A program made the position numbers and the translations under genes. From Actinomadura graeca (GTDB lineage Bacteria; Actinomycetota; Actinomycetes; Streptosporangiales; Streptosporangiaceae), in the NCBI RefSeq assembly GCF_019175365.1, contig NZ_CP059572.1, forward strand, positions 6,448,001-6,512,000: a DNA stretch of 64,000 nt. The letters are read 5' to 3'. Below the pieces are notes generated by a model. It was not told where the DNA came from. It did not search any database and saw only the letters and a list, made by a program, of their open reading frames with translations. Shown here one piece after another: positions 30,657 to 40,751 of the stretch. Position 1 is the first letter of the stretch. Every line of letters starts with the position of its first letter.

Positions 30657-32063
30657 ATGACCGACACGCTGAACGACAAGGACGTCGCGGTGCACGTACA
30701 CGACTCGCTCGTCGAGCTGATGGGGAACACCCCTCTCGTCCGGCTCCGCAAGGTGACCGGCGGCAGGGGCCCGCAGGTGCTGGCCAAGGTGGAGTACTTC
30801 AACCCCGGGGGCTCGGTGAAGGACCGCATCGCGGTCCGCATGATCGACGCCGCCGAGCGGTCCGGGGCCCTGCGACCCGGCGGGACGATCGTCGAGCCGA
30901 CGTCCGGCAACACCGGGGTCGGGCTCGCGATCGTGGCGCAGGAGCGCGGCTACCGCTGCGTCTTCATCTGCCCCGACAAGGTCGCCAAGGACAAGGTGGA
31001 CGTCCTGCGCGCGTACGGCGCCGAGGTCGTCGTGTGCCCCACGGCCGTCTCGCCCGACCACCCCGACTCCTACTACTCGGTGTCGGACCGGCTCGCCGCC
31101 GAGATCCCCGGCGCGTGGAAGCCCGACCAGTACTCCAACCCGCAGAACCCCGTCTCGCACTACGAGACCACCGGCCCTGAGTTGTGGGAACAGACCGAGG
31201 GCCGCATCACCCACTTCGTCGCGGGCATCGGGACCGGCGGAACGATCAGCGGCACCGGCAAGTACCTGAAGGAGGTCTCCGGCGGCACGGTCCAGATCAT
31301 CGGCGCCGACCCGGAGGGGTCGGTCTACTCCGGCGGCAGCGGCCGCCCGTACCTCACCGAGGGCGTCGGGGAGGACATCTGGCCCGAGACCTACGACCGC
31401 GGCATCTGCGACCGGGTCATCGCGGTCTCCGACAAGGACTCGTTCACGATGACCCGCCGCCTGGCCCGCGAGGAGGCGCTGCTGGTCGGCGGGTCCTGCG
31501 GGATGGCGGTCGTGGCCGCGCTCCGCGTCGCCGCCGAGGCCGGCCCGGACGCGGTGATCGTCGTCCTGCTCCCGGACGGCGGGCGCGGCTACCTCAGCAA
31601 GATCTTCAATGACGAGTGGATGGCCGACTACGGCTTCCTCACCCCGTCCACCGAGGAGGCCCGTGTCGGCGAGGTCCTGACGCGCAAGGGCGGGACGCTG
31701 CCCGAGTTCGTCCACGTCCACCCCCACGAGAGCGTCCAGACCGCCATCTCCATCATGCGCGAGTACGAGGTCTCCCAGCTCCCCGTGATGAAGGAGGAGC
31801 CCCCGGTCATGGCCGCCGAGGTCGTCGGCTCGGTGGTGGAGAGCGATCTGCTCGACATCCTGGTCAAGGAGCACGCGAAGCTGACCGAGCCGGTGGAGCT
31901 CCACATGTCGGCGCCGCTCCCGACCCTCGGCTCCGGGGAGCCGGTCAGCAAGGCCGTCGGGGTCCTGGAGAAGTCGGGCGCCGCCGTGGTCCTCGTGGAC
32001 GGCAAGCCCAAGGGCCTGGTCACCCGCCAGGACCTCCTGGCCTTCCTCGCCGGGAACTACTGA
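30657..32063 (+). CDS. Cystathionine beta-synthase with CBS domain pair
   Basis: A 468-residue PLP enzyme. The fold-type II catalytic domain occupies residues about 16-325, with Lys55 in FNPGGSVKDR, the substrate loop EPTSGNTGVGLAI and the phosphate-binding GIGTGGTISGTGKYL. A Bateman pair follows (VGEVLTRKGGTLPEFVHV and TLGSGEPVSKAVGVLEKSG). It condenses serine and homocysteine into cystathionine. The cystathionine gamma-synthase gene is 26 kb away in this window. Homologs often start a little later, near HVHDSLVELMGNTPL, so the first 12 residues are less certain. Confidence 0.92.
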   Translation: MTDTLNDKDVAVHVHDSLVELMGNTPLVRLRKVTGGRGPQVLAKVEYFNPGGSVKDRIAVRMIDAAERSGALRPGGTIVEPTSGNTGVGLAIVAQERGYRCVFICPDKVAKDKVDVLRAYGAEVVVCPTAVSPDHPDSYYSVSDRLAAEIPGAWKPDQYSNPQNPVSHYETTGPELWEQTEGRITHFVAGIGTGGTISGTGKYLKEVSGGTVQIIGADPEGSVYSGGSGRPYLTEGVGEDIWPETYDRGICDRVIAVSDKDSFTMTRRLAREEALLVGGSCGMAVVAALRVAAEAGPDAVIVVLLPDGGRGYLSKIFNDEWMADYGFLTPSTEEARVGEVLTRKGGTLPEFVHVHPHESVQTAISIMREYEVSQLPVMKEEPPVMAAEVVGSVVESDLLDILVKEHAKLTEPVELHMSAPLPTLGSGEPVSKAVGVLEKSGAAVVLVDGKPKGLVTRQDLLAFLAGNY

Positions 32064-32081
32064 GAGGCAGGGAGGACGCCG

Positions 32082-33689
32082 TCAGGCCCGGTGGACGACG
32101 CGGCCGCCGAGGACGGTCATCGTCACCGGCAGGTCGGGCAGCTCGTCCGGGGGCGTGGCGAGCGGGTCGCCGCCGAACACGGTGAGGTCGGCGCGGAGGC
32201 CCTCGCGGATGCGTCCCGCGAGGTGCTCCTCGCCCGCGCCGTAGGCGGCCCAGGCCGTGTACCCGGCGAGCGCCTGGGCCGGGGTGAGCGCCTGGTCGCC
32301 GCCCACCGGACGGCGGTCAGGCCGCCCGGCCGGCCTGCGCAGGACCGCGCCCGCCATGATCACGCGCGGGTCGTAGCAGGTGAGGGGCCAGTCGGAGCCG
32401 AGCGCCACGCGGCCGCCCGCGCGGACGATGTCGGCGCAGCGCCAGCCGCGCCCGCAGCGGTCCGGCCCGAGCCGCCGCGACCAGTTGTCGGTGTGGTCGG
32501 GCAGCGTCCAGTCCAGGTGGGTGGGCTGCATGGACGCGACGACGTCGAGCTCGCCGAACCGGGCGATGTCGGCGTCGTCGATGATCTCGGCGTGCTCGAT
32601 CCGGTGGCGGCCCCGGCGCGGTGCTCCCGCGCGCCGGTAGGAGTCGAGCGCGTGGGTGACGGCGTGGTCGCCGATGGCGTGGGTGAAGCAGGGCAGCCCC
32701 AGCTCGACCACGCGGCGGACCGCGGCGTCGTACCGTCCGGGGTCCTCCCACACCGGGAACCGGCCTTCGCCCGCGCAGTCCGGACGGTGCAGCCAGGCCG
32801 AGCCGCCGTCGATGGTGCCGTCCAGGAAGAACTTGACCGCGCCGGTGCGCCACCGGCGTCCGGGGCCGCGGTCCCGCAGCGCCCGGACGGTGTCCAGGGT
32901 CTCCTCCACGTCGCCGGGCAGCGCCCAGGGGGCGAGCAGGACCCGCAGCGGCAGCCGGTCCCCGTCGTCGAGCGCGTCGAGGACGGCCGCCGTACCCGGC
33001 CACAGGTCGGGGACGTGGACGCCGGTGATCCCGGCCGCGGCCTGCGCCGCGAAGAGCCGGGCCGCGTCGCGCGCGAGCTCGCCCGCGTCCGGCGGCGGGA
33101 CCGCCCCGTAGCCGAGCAGCACCGCCGACAGCTCGTGGAGCCGTCCCGTGGGCACGCCGTCGCCGTCGACCGTGACCTCGGCCCGGTCACCGAAGCCGAC
33201 CGGGCCGGTGATCCCGGCGCGCCGCAGCCCCTCGGTGCTCATCAGCGCGTTGTGGGCGTCGGCGGACCACAGGAACGCGGGCCGCCCGCCGACGGCGTCG
33301 TCGATCAGCCGCCGGTGCATGGCCTCCGGGGGAAGGGCGCTGTACTCGACCCCCGTCACGACGATCCACGCGTCCGGGGGGAGCCCCTCGCAGGCCCGGC
33401 GGATCACGCCGGTCAGCCCGTCCAGCGTGGTGAACCCTCCGGCGTCGGCGCCCCGGTTACCGGCGACCCCCAGCAGCGGATGCTGGTGGGAATCGACCAG
33501 GCCGGGCGTGACGGCCTGCCCTGGGCCCTCGACGACCTCGGTGCGCGGGCCGATGTGGGGGCGGACGTCGCGGGCGTCGCCGACCGCGACGATCAGGCCC
33601 TCCCGGACGGCCAGGGCCGTGGCCCGCGGCCGCGCGGCGTCGAGGGTGTGGACGACGGCGTCGCGGATGACCAGGTCGGCCGCGGTCAA
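32082..33689 (-). CDS. Amidohydrolase family protein, YtcJ-like
   Basis: 535 residues from a TTG start at 33687-33689 that overlaps the APC permease stop (TTGA), with GGAGG seven bases upstream. The long frame beyond it is the antisense of the permease. Features of amidohydrolase family 3 are VTPGLVDSHQHPL (metal site), KFFLDGTIDGGSAWL, FTHAIGDHAVTHALDSYRR, RIEHAEIIDDADIARF and VALGSDWPLTCYDPR. The substrate is unknown. Coupling to the permease implies it acts on the imported compound or a derivative, plausibly an amide or N-acyl amine. Confidence 0.9.
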   Translation of the reverse strand: MTAADLVIRDAVVHTLDAARPRATALAVREGLIVAVGDARDVRPHIGPRTEVVEGPGQAVTPGLVDSHQHPLLGVAGNRGADAGGFTTLDGLTGVIRRACEGLPPDAWIVVTGVEYSALPPEAMHRRLIDDAVGGRPAFLWSADAHNALMSTEGLRRAGITGPVGFGDRAEVTVDGDGVPTGRLHELSAVLLGYGAVPPPDAGELARDAARLFAAQAAAGITGVHVPDLWPGTAAVLDALDDGDRLPLRVLLAPWALPGDVEETLDTVRALRDRGPGRRWRTGAVKFFLDGTIDGGSAWLHRPDCAGEGRFPVWEDPGRYDAAVRRVVELGLPCFTHAIGDHAVTHALDSYRRAGAPRRGRHRIEHAEIIDDADIARFGELDVVASMQPTHLDWTLPDHTDNWSRRLGPDRCGRGWRCADIVRAGGRVALGSDWPLTCYDPRVIMAGAVLRRPAGRPDRRPVGGDQALTPAQALAGYTAWAAYGAGEEHLAGRIREGLRADLTVFGGDPLATPPDELPDLPVTMTVLGGRVVHRA

Positions 33690-35263
33690 CGCGTCACCTC
33701 CTCGCCGCGGTCCGCGAAGGCGCTGCTGACGCGGACCTTGTCCTGCGGGCGGGCGGTGAGGAGATACAGGACGCCGATCACCAGCAGCCCGGCCGTGACC
33801 AGCGGCGCGGCCCAGATCTGATACCACGGCGCGCCGGGGGGCGCGAGGATGGTGCGCGGCCAGGTGATGTTGACGAACTCGAAGGCCAGCCAGACGACGG
33901 CGAGCGCGTTGACGACGGTGCCCGCGGTGCCCAGCCGGATGTGCCCGGCAGGTGTCCAGGTGCCGCGGACCCGGGCGATCAGCGCGGCCAGGGCGACCAG
34001 GAGGAAGACCAGGTAGAGCCCGGCGGTGCCGAACGTGATCAGGCTGCCGATGGCGGAGCTGTCGAGGGCGAGCAGAAGGCCCGCGCAGCCCACGGCGGTC
34101 ACCGCGACCGTGCCGCCGATCGGTGCCTGCCTGCGGTTGACGATCCGCAGGAACCGCGAGCCGGGCAGGACGTCGTCCCGGGCGACGGAGTACACGGCGC
34201 GGGCGCTGGCGCCCTGCGCGGCGAGCCCGCAGGCGATGAAGGCGATGATCACGACGCAGATGAACGGCTTGGACGACCAGTCCCCGAACGAGGTGATGAC
34301 GGCCGTGGTGATCGGGTCGGGGTCCTGGTTCGCCACGATCTTCGCGGGGTCGGGGTGGGCGAGCGTGGCCGCGAACGCGTTGAGGATCACCAGGCCGCCG
34401 ACGCTGAGCAGCGCCCACCAGATGGCGCGGGGGACGTGGCGCGCGGCGTTGCGGGTCTCCTCCGAGGACATCGTGGTGGCGTCGAAGCCGACGAACGCCC
34501 ATCCGCCGACGGCGAGCGCCGCCAGCATCGCCGCGGACACCGACCCGCCCGAGCCCGCCTCCGCGCCGAGGGTGTCGGTGAGCAGCGACCAGGGCTGCTC
34601 CCGGAACGCCAGCAGCAGGGCCAGGCCGACTCCCACCGACGCGACGGCCTCGGCGGCGATGCCGGCGTTCAGGATGCGCCGCAGCACGTCGATGCCCAGC
34701 GCGTTGACCAGCGAGCACGCGAGGATGAACACGGCCGCGACCGCCACCTGAAGGCGCGGTGTCGGCGTGATCTCGAACAGCGCGAGGAACCAGGGCGTGG
34801 ACAGGTAGGCGATGGTCGTGTTCGCGGCCAGGTAGCCGCACAGCGACACCCACCCGGTCAGCCAGGCGTAGGACGGCCCGATCAGCCTGCGGGTCCACTG
34901 GTAGGGGCCGCCCGAGATCGGGAACTGGGACGCCAGCTCCGAGTAGACGGCCAGCAGCAGGCACTGGCCCGCCAAGCAGATCGGCAGCGTCCACACCCAC
35001 ATCGGGCCCGCCACGACCGTCCCGACCAGGGCCACCGCGTACAGGCCCACGACCGGCGAGACCGTCGCGAAGCCCATGGCGACGGACCCGAACACCCCCA
35101 GCCGCCGGCTGAGCCGCTGCTCGTAGCCGAGTTCACGCAGCCGCGCGTCGTCGGCGGCGTCCGTGTTGGAGACGTCCGTGTTGGAGGCGTCCGTGCCGTG
35201 GGAGGCGTCCGTGCCGCCGGGGGGAGGGGCCGGGGTGGTCCCGGCGGTGTCGTTCTCGTTCAT
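33686..35263 (-). CDS. APC-superfamily amino acid/amine permease
   Basis: 525 residues from ATG 35261-35263. A hydrophilic N-tail with repeated TDAS/TDVS units precedes 12 hydrophobic segments. The first contains GFATVSPVVGLYAVALVGTV and the conserved loop is SQFPISGGPYQWTRRLIG. AFVGFDATTMSSEETRNAAR is the signature of eukaryotic-like and bacterial GABA/choline-type APC permeases. It probably imports an amine, polyamine or gamma-amino acid. It diverges from the PucR gene across 129 bases and is coupled to the amidohydrolase downstream. Confidence 0.92.
   Translation of the reverse strand: MNENDTAGTTPAPPPGGTDASHGTDASNTDVSNTDAADDARLRELGYEQRLSRRLGVFGSVAMGFATVSPVVGLYAVALVGTVVAGPMWVWTLPICLAGQCLLLAVYSELASQFPISGGPYQWTRRLIGPSYAWLTGWVSLCGYLAANTTIAYLSTPWFLALFEITPTPRLQVAVAAVFILACSLVNALGIDVLRRILNAGIAAEAVASVGVGLALLLAFREQPWSLLTDTLGAEAGSGGSVSAAMLAALAVGGWAFVGFDATTMSSEETRNAARHVPRAIWWALLSVGGLVILNAFAATLAHPDPAKIVANQDPDPITTAVITSFGDWSSKPFICVVIIAFIACGLAAQGASARAVYSVARDDVLPGSRFLRIVNRRQAPIGGTVAVTAVGCAGLLLALDSSAIGSLITFGTAGLYLVFLLVALAALIARVRGTWTPAGHIRLGTAGTVVNALAVVWLAFEFVNITWPRTILAPPGAPWYQIWAAPLVTAGLLVIGVLYLLTARPQDKVRVSSAFADRGEEVTR
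35157..35217 (-). repeat. Short tandem repeats in the permease N-terminus
   Basis: Units based on GTCCGTGTTGGAG and GTCCGTGCCGTGGGAG recur four times and encode the TDAS/TDVS repeats of the permease tail. Such arrays can vary in length between strains. Confidence 0.6.
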
Positions 35264-35392
35264 GGCACGTCCTCCGTCGTCGTCTCGCGTGCCGCGCGCC
35301 GGGCGGTGTGCACCGGCGGGTCGGCGGTGCGGTGACAGTAGGTGACGTGCCGAGACCTGGTCGATCGACGTGGTGTCGAAGCATCGGGTGTG

Positions 35393-36922
35393 ATGCCGGA
35401 CACTATGTCCATGCCGTTCACCGTGGGGGATCTGCTCGCCGTCCGGGACCTTCACCTGAGCCTCGTCGCCGGGGCCGCCGGACGGCACCGGGTGATCGAG
35501 GCGGCCCACGTCTCGGAGATGCTGCGGCCGGGGGAGTGGCTCCAAGGCGGCGAGCTGCTCATGACGACCGGCCTGGTGCTGCCGGTCGACCGCTCCTCCT
35601 GCGACGGGTTCGTCCGGGACGTGGTCGGTGGCGGTGCCGCCGCCCTGGCGCTCGGCCTCGGCCGCGGGCAGCCCCACCGGCGGCCCCCCGCGCACCTGGT
35701 CGAGGCGGCGGAGGAGGCGGGCCTTCCGCTGCTCACGGTACCCGACGAGGTCCCGTTCATCGCCGTCACCAAGGCAGTCTTCGCGGCGCGGGCCGCCGAG
35801 GAGCGGCGGGCGCTGGAGCACACCGCCGACGTGCAGCGCAGGCTCACCGTGGCGGCGGCCTCGGGCGGCGGCCTCGACGTCATCCTGAAGGTGTGGCTGG
35901 ACGCCACCCGGCGGCCGGCCGTGGTGACCGACGCCCTCGGACGGCAGCTGGCCGCCGTGGGCGACGCCCCCGGGCGGCTGCTGGACGCCGCCCGCACGAT
36001 CATCGAGGAGATCACCCCCCGCGGGCTGCGCGGCAGCGCGGTCGTGGACGCCGCCGACCTCACCGTGGGGGTCCAGCCGATCGGCGCGCGGCGGCTGCGC
36101 GGCCACGTCCTGCTGGCCGGCCCGCCCGGCGGCGGGCACCGGCTGCTCGACGCCGCGCTGGTCTCCCTGCTGACGATGGAGCTGGAGCGCCGGCACCTGG
36201 CCCGCGAGCCGCACCGGCGGGCGCGGACCGCCGCCATGGGCAGGCTGGTGTCGGGCGGGATCTCCGAGGAGCGCGCCGGGCGGCTGCTCGCCGCGCTGGA
36301 GGTCTCGACGGAGAACCTGCGCGGGCTGGCCGTCCAGGCGCCGCCCGGCGAGGCCGAGGAACTGGCGGCCGACCTCTCCCTCGCCCTGCCCGGCGGCCTC
36401 GTCCGGTTCGACGGCGACATCGTCGAGGCGCTGGCGGTCGACGGCGTCGACGTGCCCGCGGTGCTCGCGCGGTTCGCCCCGGGCCGTCCGGCGGGCATCG
36501 GATCGGCCTTCCACCCGGGCACCGCCGCGATCACACTGCGCCAGGCGCGGTCCCTGCTCGCGGCGAGCGCGCGGCTCGGCCGTCCCGCCGAGGCCACCGG
36601 GCACGGCATCGGCCGCCTGCTGCTCACCCTCGGCCCGCCGGACCTGCTGGCCGCGTTCGCCGACGCCGTGCTCGCCCCGATCGACGCCGCCGACCCCGAT
36701 GGGGAGATCCTCGCCACGCTGCGGACCTGGCTGGACGCCAACGGGGTCTGGGACGTCGCGGCCGGCCGTCTCGGCGTGCACCGGCACACGGTGCGCAACC
36801 GCATCGACCGGGTCGAACGGCTCACCGGGAGGCCGATCGCCTCGGCGGCCACGCGGCACGAGCTGTGGCTCGCGCTGGAGACGCGCGACGTCCTCGCGCA
36901 CACCCCGCCGGCCCGCACCTAG
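35393..36922 (+). CDS. PucR-family transcriptional regulator
   Basis: 509 residues from ATG 35393; ATG 35342, 35405 or 35411 are also in frame. The N-terminal PucR domain (FTVGDLLAVRDLHLSLVAGA and HVSEMLRPGEWLQGGELLMT) is followed by a GGDEF-like middle region and a C-terminal helix-turn-helix (TWLDANGVWDVAAGRLGVHRHTVRNRIDRVE region). PucR proteins activate purine, GABA and polyamine catabolism genes in response to substrate. It sits between the permease/amidohydrolase unit and the amine oxidase / ureohydrolase / aldehyde dehydrogenase unit and is the likely regulator of both. Confidence 0.92.
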   Translation: MPDTMSMPFTVGDLLAVRDLHLSLVAGAAGRHRVIEAAHVSEMLRPGEWLQGGELLMTTGLVLPVDRSSCDGFVRDVVGGGAAALALGLGRGQPHRRPPAHLVEAAEEAGLPLLTVPDEVPFIAVTKAVFAARAAEERRALEHTADVQRRLTVAAASGGGLDVILKVWLDATRRPAVVTDALGRQLAAVGDAPGRLLDAARTIIEEITPRGLRGSAVVDAADLTVGVQPIGARRLRGHVLLAGPPGGGHRLLDAALVSLLTMELERRHLAREPHRRARTAAMGRLVSGGISEERAGRLLAALEVSTENLRGLAVQAPPGEAEELAADLSLALPGGLVRFDGDIVEALAVDGVDVPAVLARFAPGRPAGIGSAFHPGTAAITLRQARSLLAASARLGRPAEATGHGIGRLLLTLGPPDLLAAFADAVLAPIDAADPDGEILATLRTWLDANGVWDVAAGRLGVHRHTVRNRIDRVERLTGRPIASAATRHELWLALETRDVLAHTPPART

Positions 36923-36945
36923 CTGGACAAGGAGTCGAAGCCCGC

Positions 36946-36996
36946 ATGGAGTCGTTGGACATTCCGGCCATCGACCGGCCGTCGGCGGCGCCCTAG
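36946..36996 (+). CDS. Candidate 16-residue peptide ORF
   Basis: A possible tiny gene MESLDIPAIDRPSAAP between the PucR gene and the amine oxidase. AAGGAG at 36929-36934 precedes the ATG by 11 bases. It begins 23 bases after the PucR stop and ends 63 bases before the oxidase start. It could be a regulatory leader peptide or chance. No homology claim is made. Confidence 0.4.
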   Translation: MESLDIPAIDRPSAAP

Positions 36997-37059
36997 CGTG
37001 AGCGGGCATCCGGCGTCCCGGCCTCGGACGCCCGCCCCTCACCTGGAGACGTCTCTGCC

Positions 37060-38361
37060 ATGAACCAACCGCAAGTCGACGCCGACGTCGTGGTGATCGG
37101 CGCCGGATTCGCGGGCCTGACCGCGGCCCGGGACCTCGGGGCCGCGGGCAGGCGCGTCCGCGTGCTGGAGGCGCGCGACCGGATCGGCGGCCGCACCTGG
37201 TACCGGACGGACCTCATCGGCGGCTGCGGCCTGGAAATGGGCGGCACGTGGATCGTCCCGCAGCAGACGTTCGTCTCCGCCGAGGCCCGCCGCTACGGAA
37301 TCGCGATCACCGGCAGTGAGCTGCCGGGCCGGATGACCTGGTCGAACCGGGGCACCGTGCTGGACACGCTGCTGCCCGTCCCCCCGGCCGAGCTGGGACG
37401 GCTGGAGCACGCCGTCCGCGCCCTCCTCGCCGCGGGCGCCCGCATCGACGTGGACCGGCCGCTGTCCGGGCAGGGCCTGGCCGACCTCGACGTGCCGATC
37501 CGGCAGTGGGCCGACGACGCCGGCCTGGAGGGCGACGCCCGCGAGCTGCTGATCTCCTGGCTCTGCGGCTGCGGCAACGCCTCGGCCGACACGGGATCGG
37601 CGCTGGACGTGCTGCGCTGGCTGGCCGCCATGGACAACTCGCTCTGGGGCATGGTCGAGGCCAGCGTCCTCGGCCAGACCTTCACCGACGGCACCGCGTC
37701 CCTGGCGCGGGCCCTCGCCGACGACGGCGGGGCGGACATCAGGCTGTCCTCGCCGGTGCGGTCCGTGCGCCAATACGACGACCACGTGGCCGTGGCCTAC
37801 GACGGCGGCGCCGCCACCGCCCGGCGCGTGCTGATCACCGTCCCGCTCGGCGTGCTCCAGGACATCCACTTCGAACCCGCGCTCGCCCCCGCCAAGCTGG
37901 CGATCTCGAAGGAGAACCACGCCGGCCAGGGGCAGAAGATCTGGGCGCTGGCCCGCGGCGTCCCGGAGGACCTGAGCGGCTACGGCTGGGGGACGGACTT
38001 CGACTACGTCGGCGCCATGCGCACGCTCCCCGAAGGGGTCCTGCTGGTGTGCTTCGCCCCGGGCGGCCACCATGTGGACGGCGACGACCCGGCCGCGGTG
38101 CGGCGCGCCGTCCGCCAGTTCGCCCCCGCCGCCGAGATCGTCGCCACCGCCACGCACGACTGGGTCCACGACGAATGGTCCCGGGGGACGTGGACCACGT
38201 TCCGCGCCGGGCAGATCACCGCCCACGAGGGCCATCTCGCCACGCCGGAGGGCCGCGTGCACTTCGCCGGGGCCCACACCGCGCACCGCTGGCCCGGCTT
38301 CATCGACGGTGCCATCGACAGCGGCCGCCGCGCCGCGGCCGAGATCCTGGAGACCCCGTGA
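37060..38361 (+). CDS. Flavin monoamine oxidase family protein
   Basis: A 433-residue FAD enzyme. The dinucleotide motif [18 protein letters not shown] is near residue 10 and the arginine pair [11 protein letters not shown] follows. [19 protein letters not shown] is conserved, and the C-terminal FAD segment is [19 protein letters not shown], where most members read GTE-T rather than GAH-T. It oxidises a primary or polyamine to an aldehyde with release of ammonia and peroxide. GTGA overlap with the ureohydrolase gene and context suggest agmatine, putrescine or a guanidino amine as substrate. Confidence 0.9.
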   Translation: MNQPQVDADVVVIGAGFAGLTAARDLGAAGRRVRVLEARDRIGGRTWYRTDLIGGCGLEMGGTWIVPQQTFVSAEARRYGIAITGSELPGRMTWSNRGTVLDTLLPVPPAELGRLEHAVRALLAAGARIDVDRPLSGQGLADLDVPIRQWADDAGLEGDARELLISWLCGCGNASADTGSALDVLRWLAAMDNSLWGMVEASVLGQTFTDGTASLARALADDGGADIRLSSPVRSVRQYDDHVAVAYDGGAATARRVLITVPLGVLQDIHFEPALAPAKLAISKENHAGQGQKIWALARGVPEDLSGYGWGTDFDYVGAMRTLPEGVLLVCFAPGGHHVDGDDPAAVRRAVRQFAPAAEIVATATHDWVHDEWSRGTWTTFRAGQITAHEGHLATPEGRVHFAGAHTAHRWPGFIDGAIDSGRRAAAEILETP

Positions 38362-39314
38362 CCTCCCCGCACACCCCGCCCGTCGGCCCCGCCGACGCGA
38401 CGCGCGTCCCCCGCTACGCGGGCGACTCCACCTTCGCCCGGCTCCCCAGGCTCACCGACGTCCCCGACGCCGACGTACTGATCTGGGGCGTCCCCTTCGA
38501 CTCGGGCGTCAGCTACCGTCCGGGCGCCCGGTTCGGCCCCGCGCACGTGCGGCAGGGCTCCCGGCTGCTGCGCCCCTACCACCCCGCCCTGGACGTCGAG
38601 CCGTTCGCGGTGGGCCAGGTCGCCGACGCCGGGGACGCCGGCGTCAACCCGTTCGACCTGGACGCCGCGATCACCGCGATCGAGGACGCCGCCCGGACCC
38701 TGTCGGGCACCCGGCGCCGCCTGATCACCATCGGCGGGGACCACACGATCGCGCTGCCGCTGCTGCGCGTCCAGCACGAACGCCACGGCCCGGTCGCGGT
38801 GCTGCACTTCGACGCGCACCTGGACACCTGGGACACCTACTTCGGCGCCCCCTACACCCACGGCACGCCGTTCCGCCGCGCCAGCGAGGAAGGGCTGATC
38901 GACGCGGCCCACTCGGCGCACGTCGGGCTCCGCGGCCCGCTGTACTCGCGGCTGGACCTGGACGAGAGCGAGCGGCTCGGCTTCACCGCCGTGCACGCCC
39001 GCGACTTCGCCCGGCAGCCGATCGACGACGTCATCGGACGCGTCCGCGCGAGGCTGGGGGACCGCCCGGTGTACGTCTCGATCGACATCGACGTGCTCGA
39101 CCCCGCGTACGCGCCCGGCACCGGGACGCCCGAGGCGGGCGGGCTCTCCAGCCGTGAGCTGCTGGAGGTCCTGCGCGGGCTGGACGGCCTCCACCTGGTG
39201 GGGGCGGACGTGGTCGAGGTCGCCCCCGCCTACGACCACGCCGAGATCACCGGCATCGCGGCGGCGCACGTGACCTACGACCTGCTCGCCCTCCTCCAGA
39301 GGACGGGCCGGTGA
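38358..39314 (+). CDS. Agmatinase/guanidinobutyrase-type ureohydrolase
   Basis: 318 residues from GTG 38358. Manganese ligands are in [29 protein letters not shown] and [21 protein letters not shown]. The substrate loop [16 protein letters not shown] is of the agmatinase/guanidinobutyrase class rather than arginase. It hydrolyses a guanidino group to an amine and urea. With the oxidase upstream and dehydrogenase downstream, 4-guanidinobutyrate (from agmatine) is a reasonable substrate, agmatine itself the alternative. Both ends overlap neighbouring genes by GTGA. Confidence 0.93.
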   Translation: MTSPHTPPVGPADATRVPRYAGDSTFARLPRLTDVPDADVLIWGVPFDSGVSYRPGARFGPAHVRQGSRLLRPYHPALDVEPFAVGQVADAGDAGVNPFDLDAAITAIEDAARTLSGTRRRLITIGGDHTIALPLLRVQHERHGPVAVLHFDAHLDTWDTYFGAPYTHGTPFRRASEEGLIDAAHSAHVGLRGPLYSRLDLDESERLGFTAVHARDFARQPIDDVIGRVRARLGDRPVYVSIDIDVLDPAYAPGTGTPEAGGLSSRELLEVLRGLDGLHLVGADVVEVAPAYDHAEITGIAAAHVTYDLLALLQRTGR

Positions 39315-40741
39315 CCGGGTCCGTGACCGTCCGGAACATCGTGGACGGCGAGCTCCGCGCCGCCGCCGACGGGCGCGCCGGCGACCTGGTCGATCCGTGC
39401 ACCGGCGAGGTGTACGGCAGCGCCCCGCTGTCCGGAGTTCAGGACGTCGACGACGCCTACGGCGCCGCGATCAGGGCGTTCGACGTCTGGCGCGCCACGC
39501 CTCCAGGGCAGCGGCAGCGGGCCCTGCTGCATTGCGCGGAGCTCCTGGAGCAGCGGGCCGACGCGTTCGTCGCCGCTGAATGCCGCAACACGGGCAAGCC
39601 GGTCGCCGCCACCCGGACCGAGGAGGTGTTCGCGGCGGCCGACTGCCTGCGCTTCTTCGCCGGGGCCGCCCGCCTGCTGCCGGGCATCGGCGCCGCCGAG
39701 TACACCCCGGGCCACACGTCCTACGTGCGGCGCGAGCCCGTCGGGGTCATCGGCCAGGTCGCCCCCTGGAACTACCCGCTGCTGATGGCCATGTGGAAGA
39801 TCGCGCCCGCCCTCGCGGCGGGGAACACCGTGGTGCTCAAACCCGGCGACACCACCCCCGTGACCGCCGCGATGCTCGGCGAGCTGGCCGCCGGGGCACT
39901 GCCCCCGGGCGTCCTCAACGTCGTGTGCGGCGACCGGGACACCGGCCGCGCCGTCGTCGCGCACCCCGCCGCCGCCATGGTGTCGATCACCGGGTCGACG
40001 AGGGCCGGCGTGCAGGTCGCCCACGCCGCCGCGGACCGGGTCGCCCGCACCCACCTGGAGCTCGGCGGCAACGCGCCCGCGCTCGTGTTCGCCGACGCCG
40101 ACCTCGGCCGGGCGGCCGACGGCATCGTCGGCGCCGGGTACTTCAACGCCGGGCAGGACTGCACGGCCGCGGCCCGCGTCCTCGTCCAGCGGGAGGTGTA
40201 CGAGGAGTTCACCGCACGGCTGGTGGAGCGCGCCGCCGCCGTCCGCACCGGCCCACCCGCCGACCACGACGCCTACTACGGCCCGCTGAACAACGCCGGC
40301 CAGCTCGCCCGCGTCCTGCGGACCCTGGACGGCCTGCCCGCGCACGCCACCGTCGCGACCGGCGGCCACCGGGTGGGGGAGCGCGGCTTCTTCCTGGCGC
40401 CCACCGTCGTCACCGGCGTGGGGCAGGACGACGCCGTGGTGCGCGAGGAGAACTTCGCGCCGCTGCTGACCGTCCAGCGGTTCTCCGACGAGGACGAGGC
40501 GCTGCGGCTGGCCTGCGACGTCGACCACGCCCTGGCCTCCAGCGTGTGGACCTCCGACCACGGGCGGGCCATGCGCCTGGCCGCGCGCCTGGACTTCGGC
40601 TGCGTGTGGATCAACACCCACATGGTGCTGGTGGCCGAGATGCCGCACGGCGGGTTCAAGCGTTCCGGTTACGGCAAGGACCTGTCCCAGTACGGGCTGG
40701 AGGACTACACCCGCGTCAAGCACGTCATGCACGGTCACTGA
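39311..40741 (+). CDS. Aldehyde dehydrogenase, gamma-aminobutyraldehyde dehydrogenase type
   Basis: A 476-residue NAD(P)-dependent enzyme. The catalytic Cys is in [16 protein letters not shown], the variant found in aminobutyraldehyde dehydrogenases, and the general-base Glu is in [13 protein letters not shown]. Cofactor-binding [20 protein letters not shown] and [14 protein letters not shown] are intact. C-terminal [31 protein letters not shown] is typical. It would oxidise the amino- or guanidino-aldehyde made by the amine oxidase. The start overlaps the ureohydrolase stop. Confidence 0.94.
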   Translation: MTGSVTVRNIVDGELRAAADGRAGDLVDPCTGEVYGSAPLSGVQDVDDAYGAAIRAFDVWRATPPGQRQRALLHCAELLEQRADAFVAAECRNTGKPVAATRTEEVFAAADCLRFFAGAARLLPGIGAAEYTPGHTSYVRREPVGVIGQVAPWNYPLLMAMWKIAPALAAGNTVVLKPGDTTPVTAAMLGELAAGALPPGVLNVVCGDRDTGRAVVAHPAAAMVSITGSTRAGVQVAHAAADRVARTHLELGGNAPALVFADADLGRAADGIVGAGYFNAGQDCTAAARVLVQREVYEEFTARLVERAAAVRTGPPADHDAYYGPLNNAGQLARVLRTLDGLPAHATVATGGHRVGERGFFLAPTVVTGVGQDDAVVREENFAPLLTVQRFSDEDEALRLACDVDHALASSVWTSDHGRAMRLAARLDFGCVWINTHMVLVAEMPHGGFKRSGYGKDLSQYGLEDYTRVKHVMHGH

Positions 40742-40751
40742 CCCGGGGCCG

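Noticed and set aside
33690..35000. N-terminal extension of the amidohydrolase frame
   Set aside because: It overlaps the APC permease on the same strand and lacks any domain; the TTG at 33689 with GGAGG explains the start.
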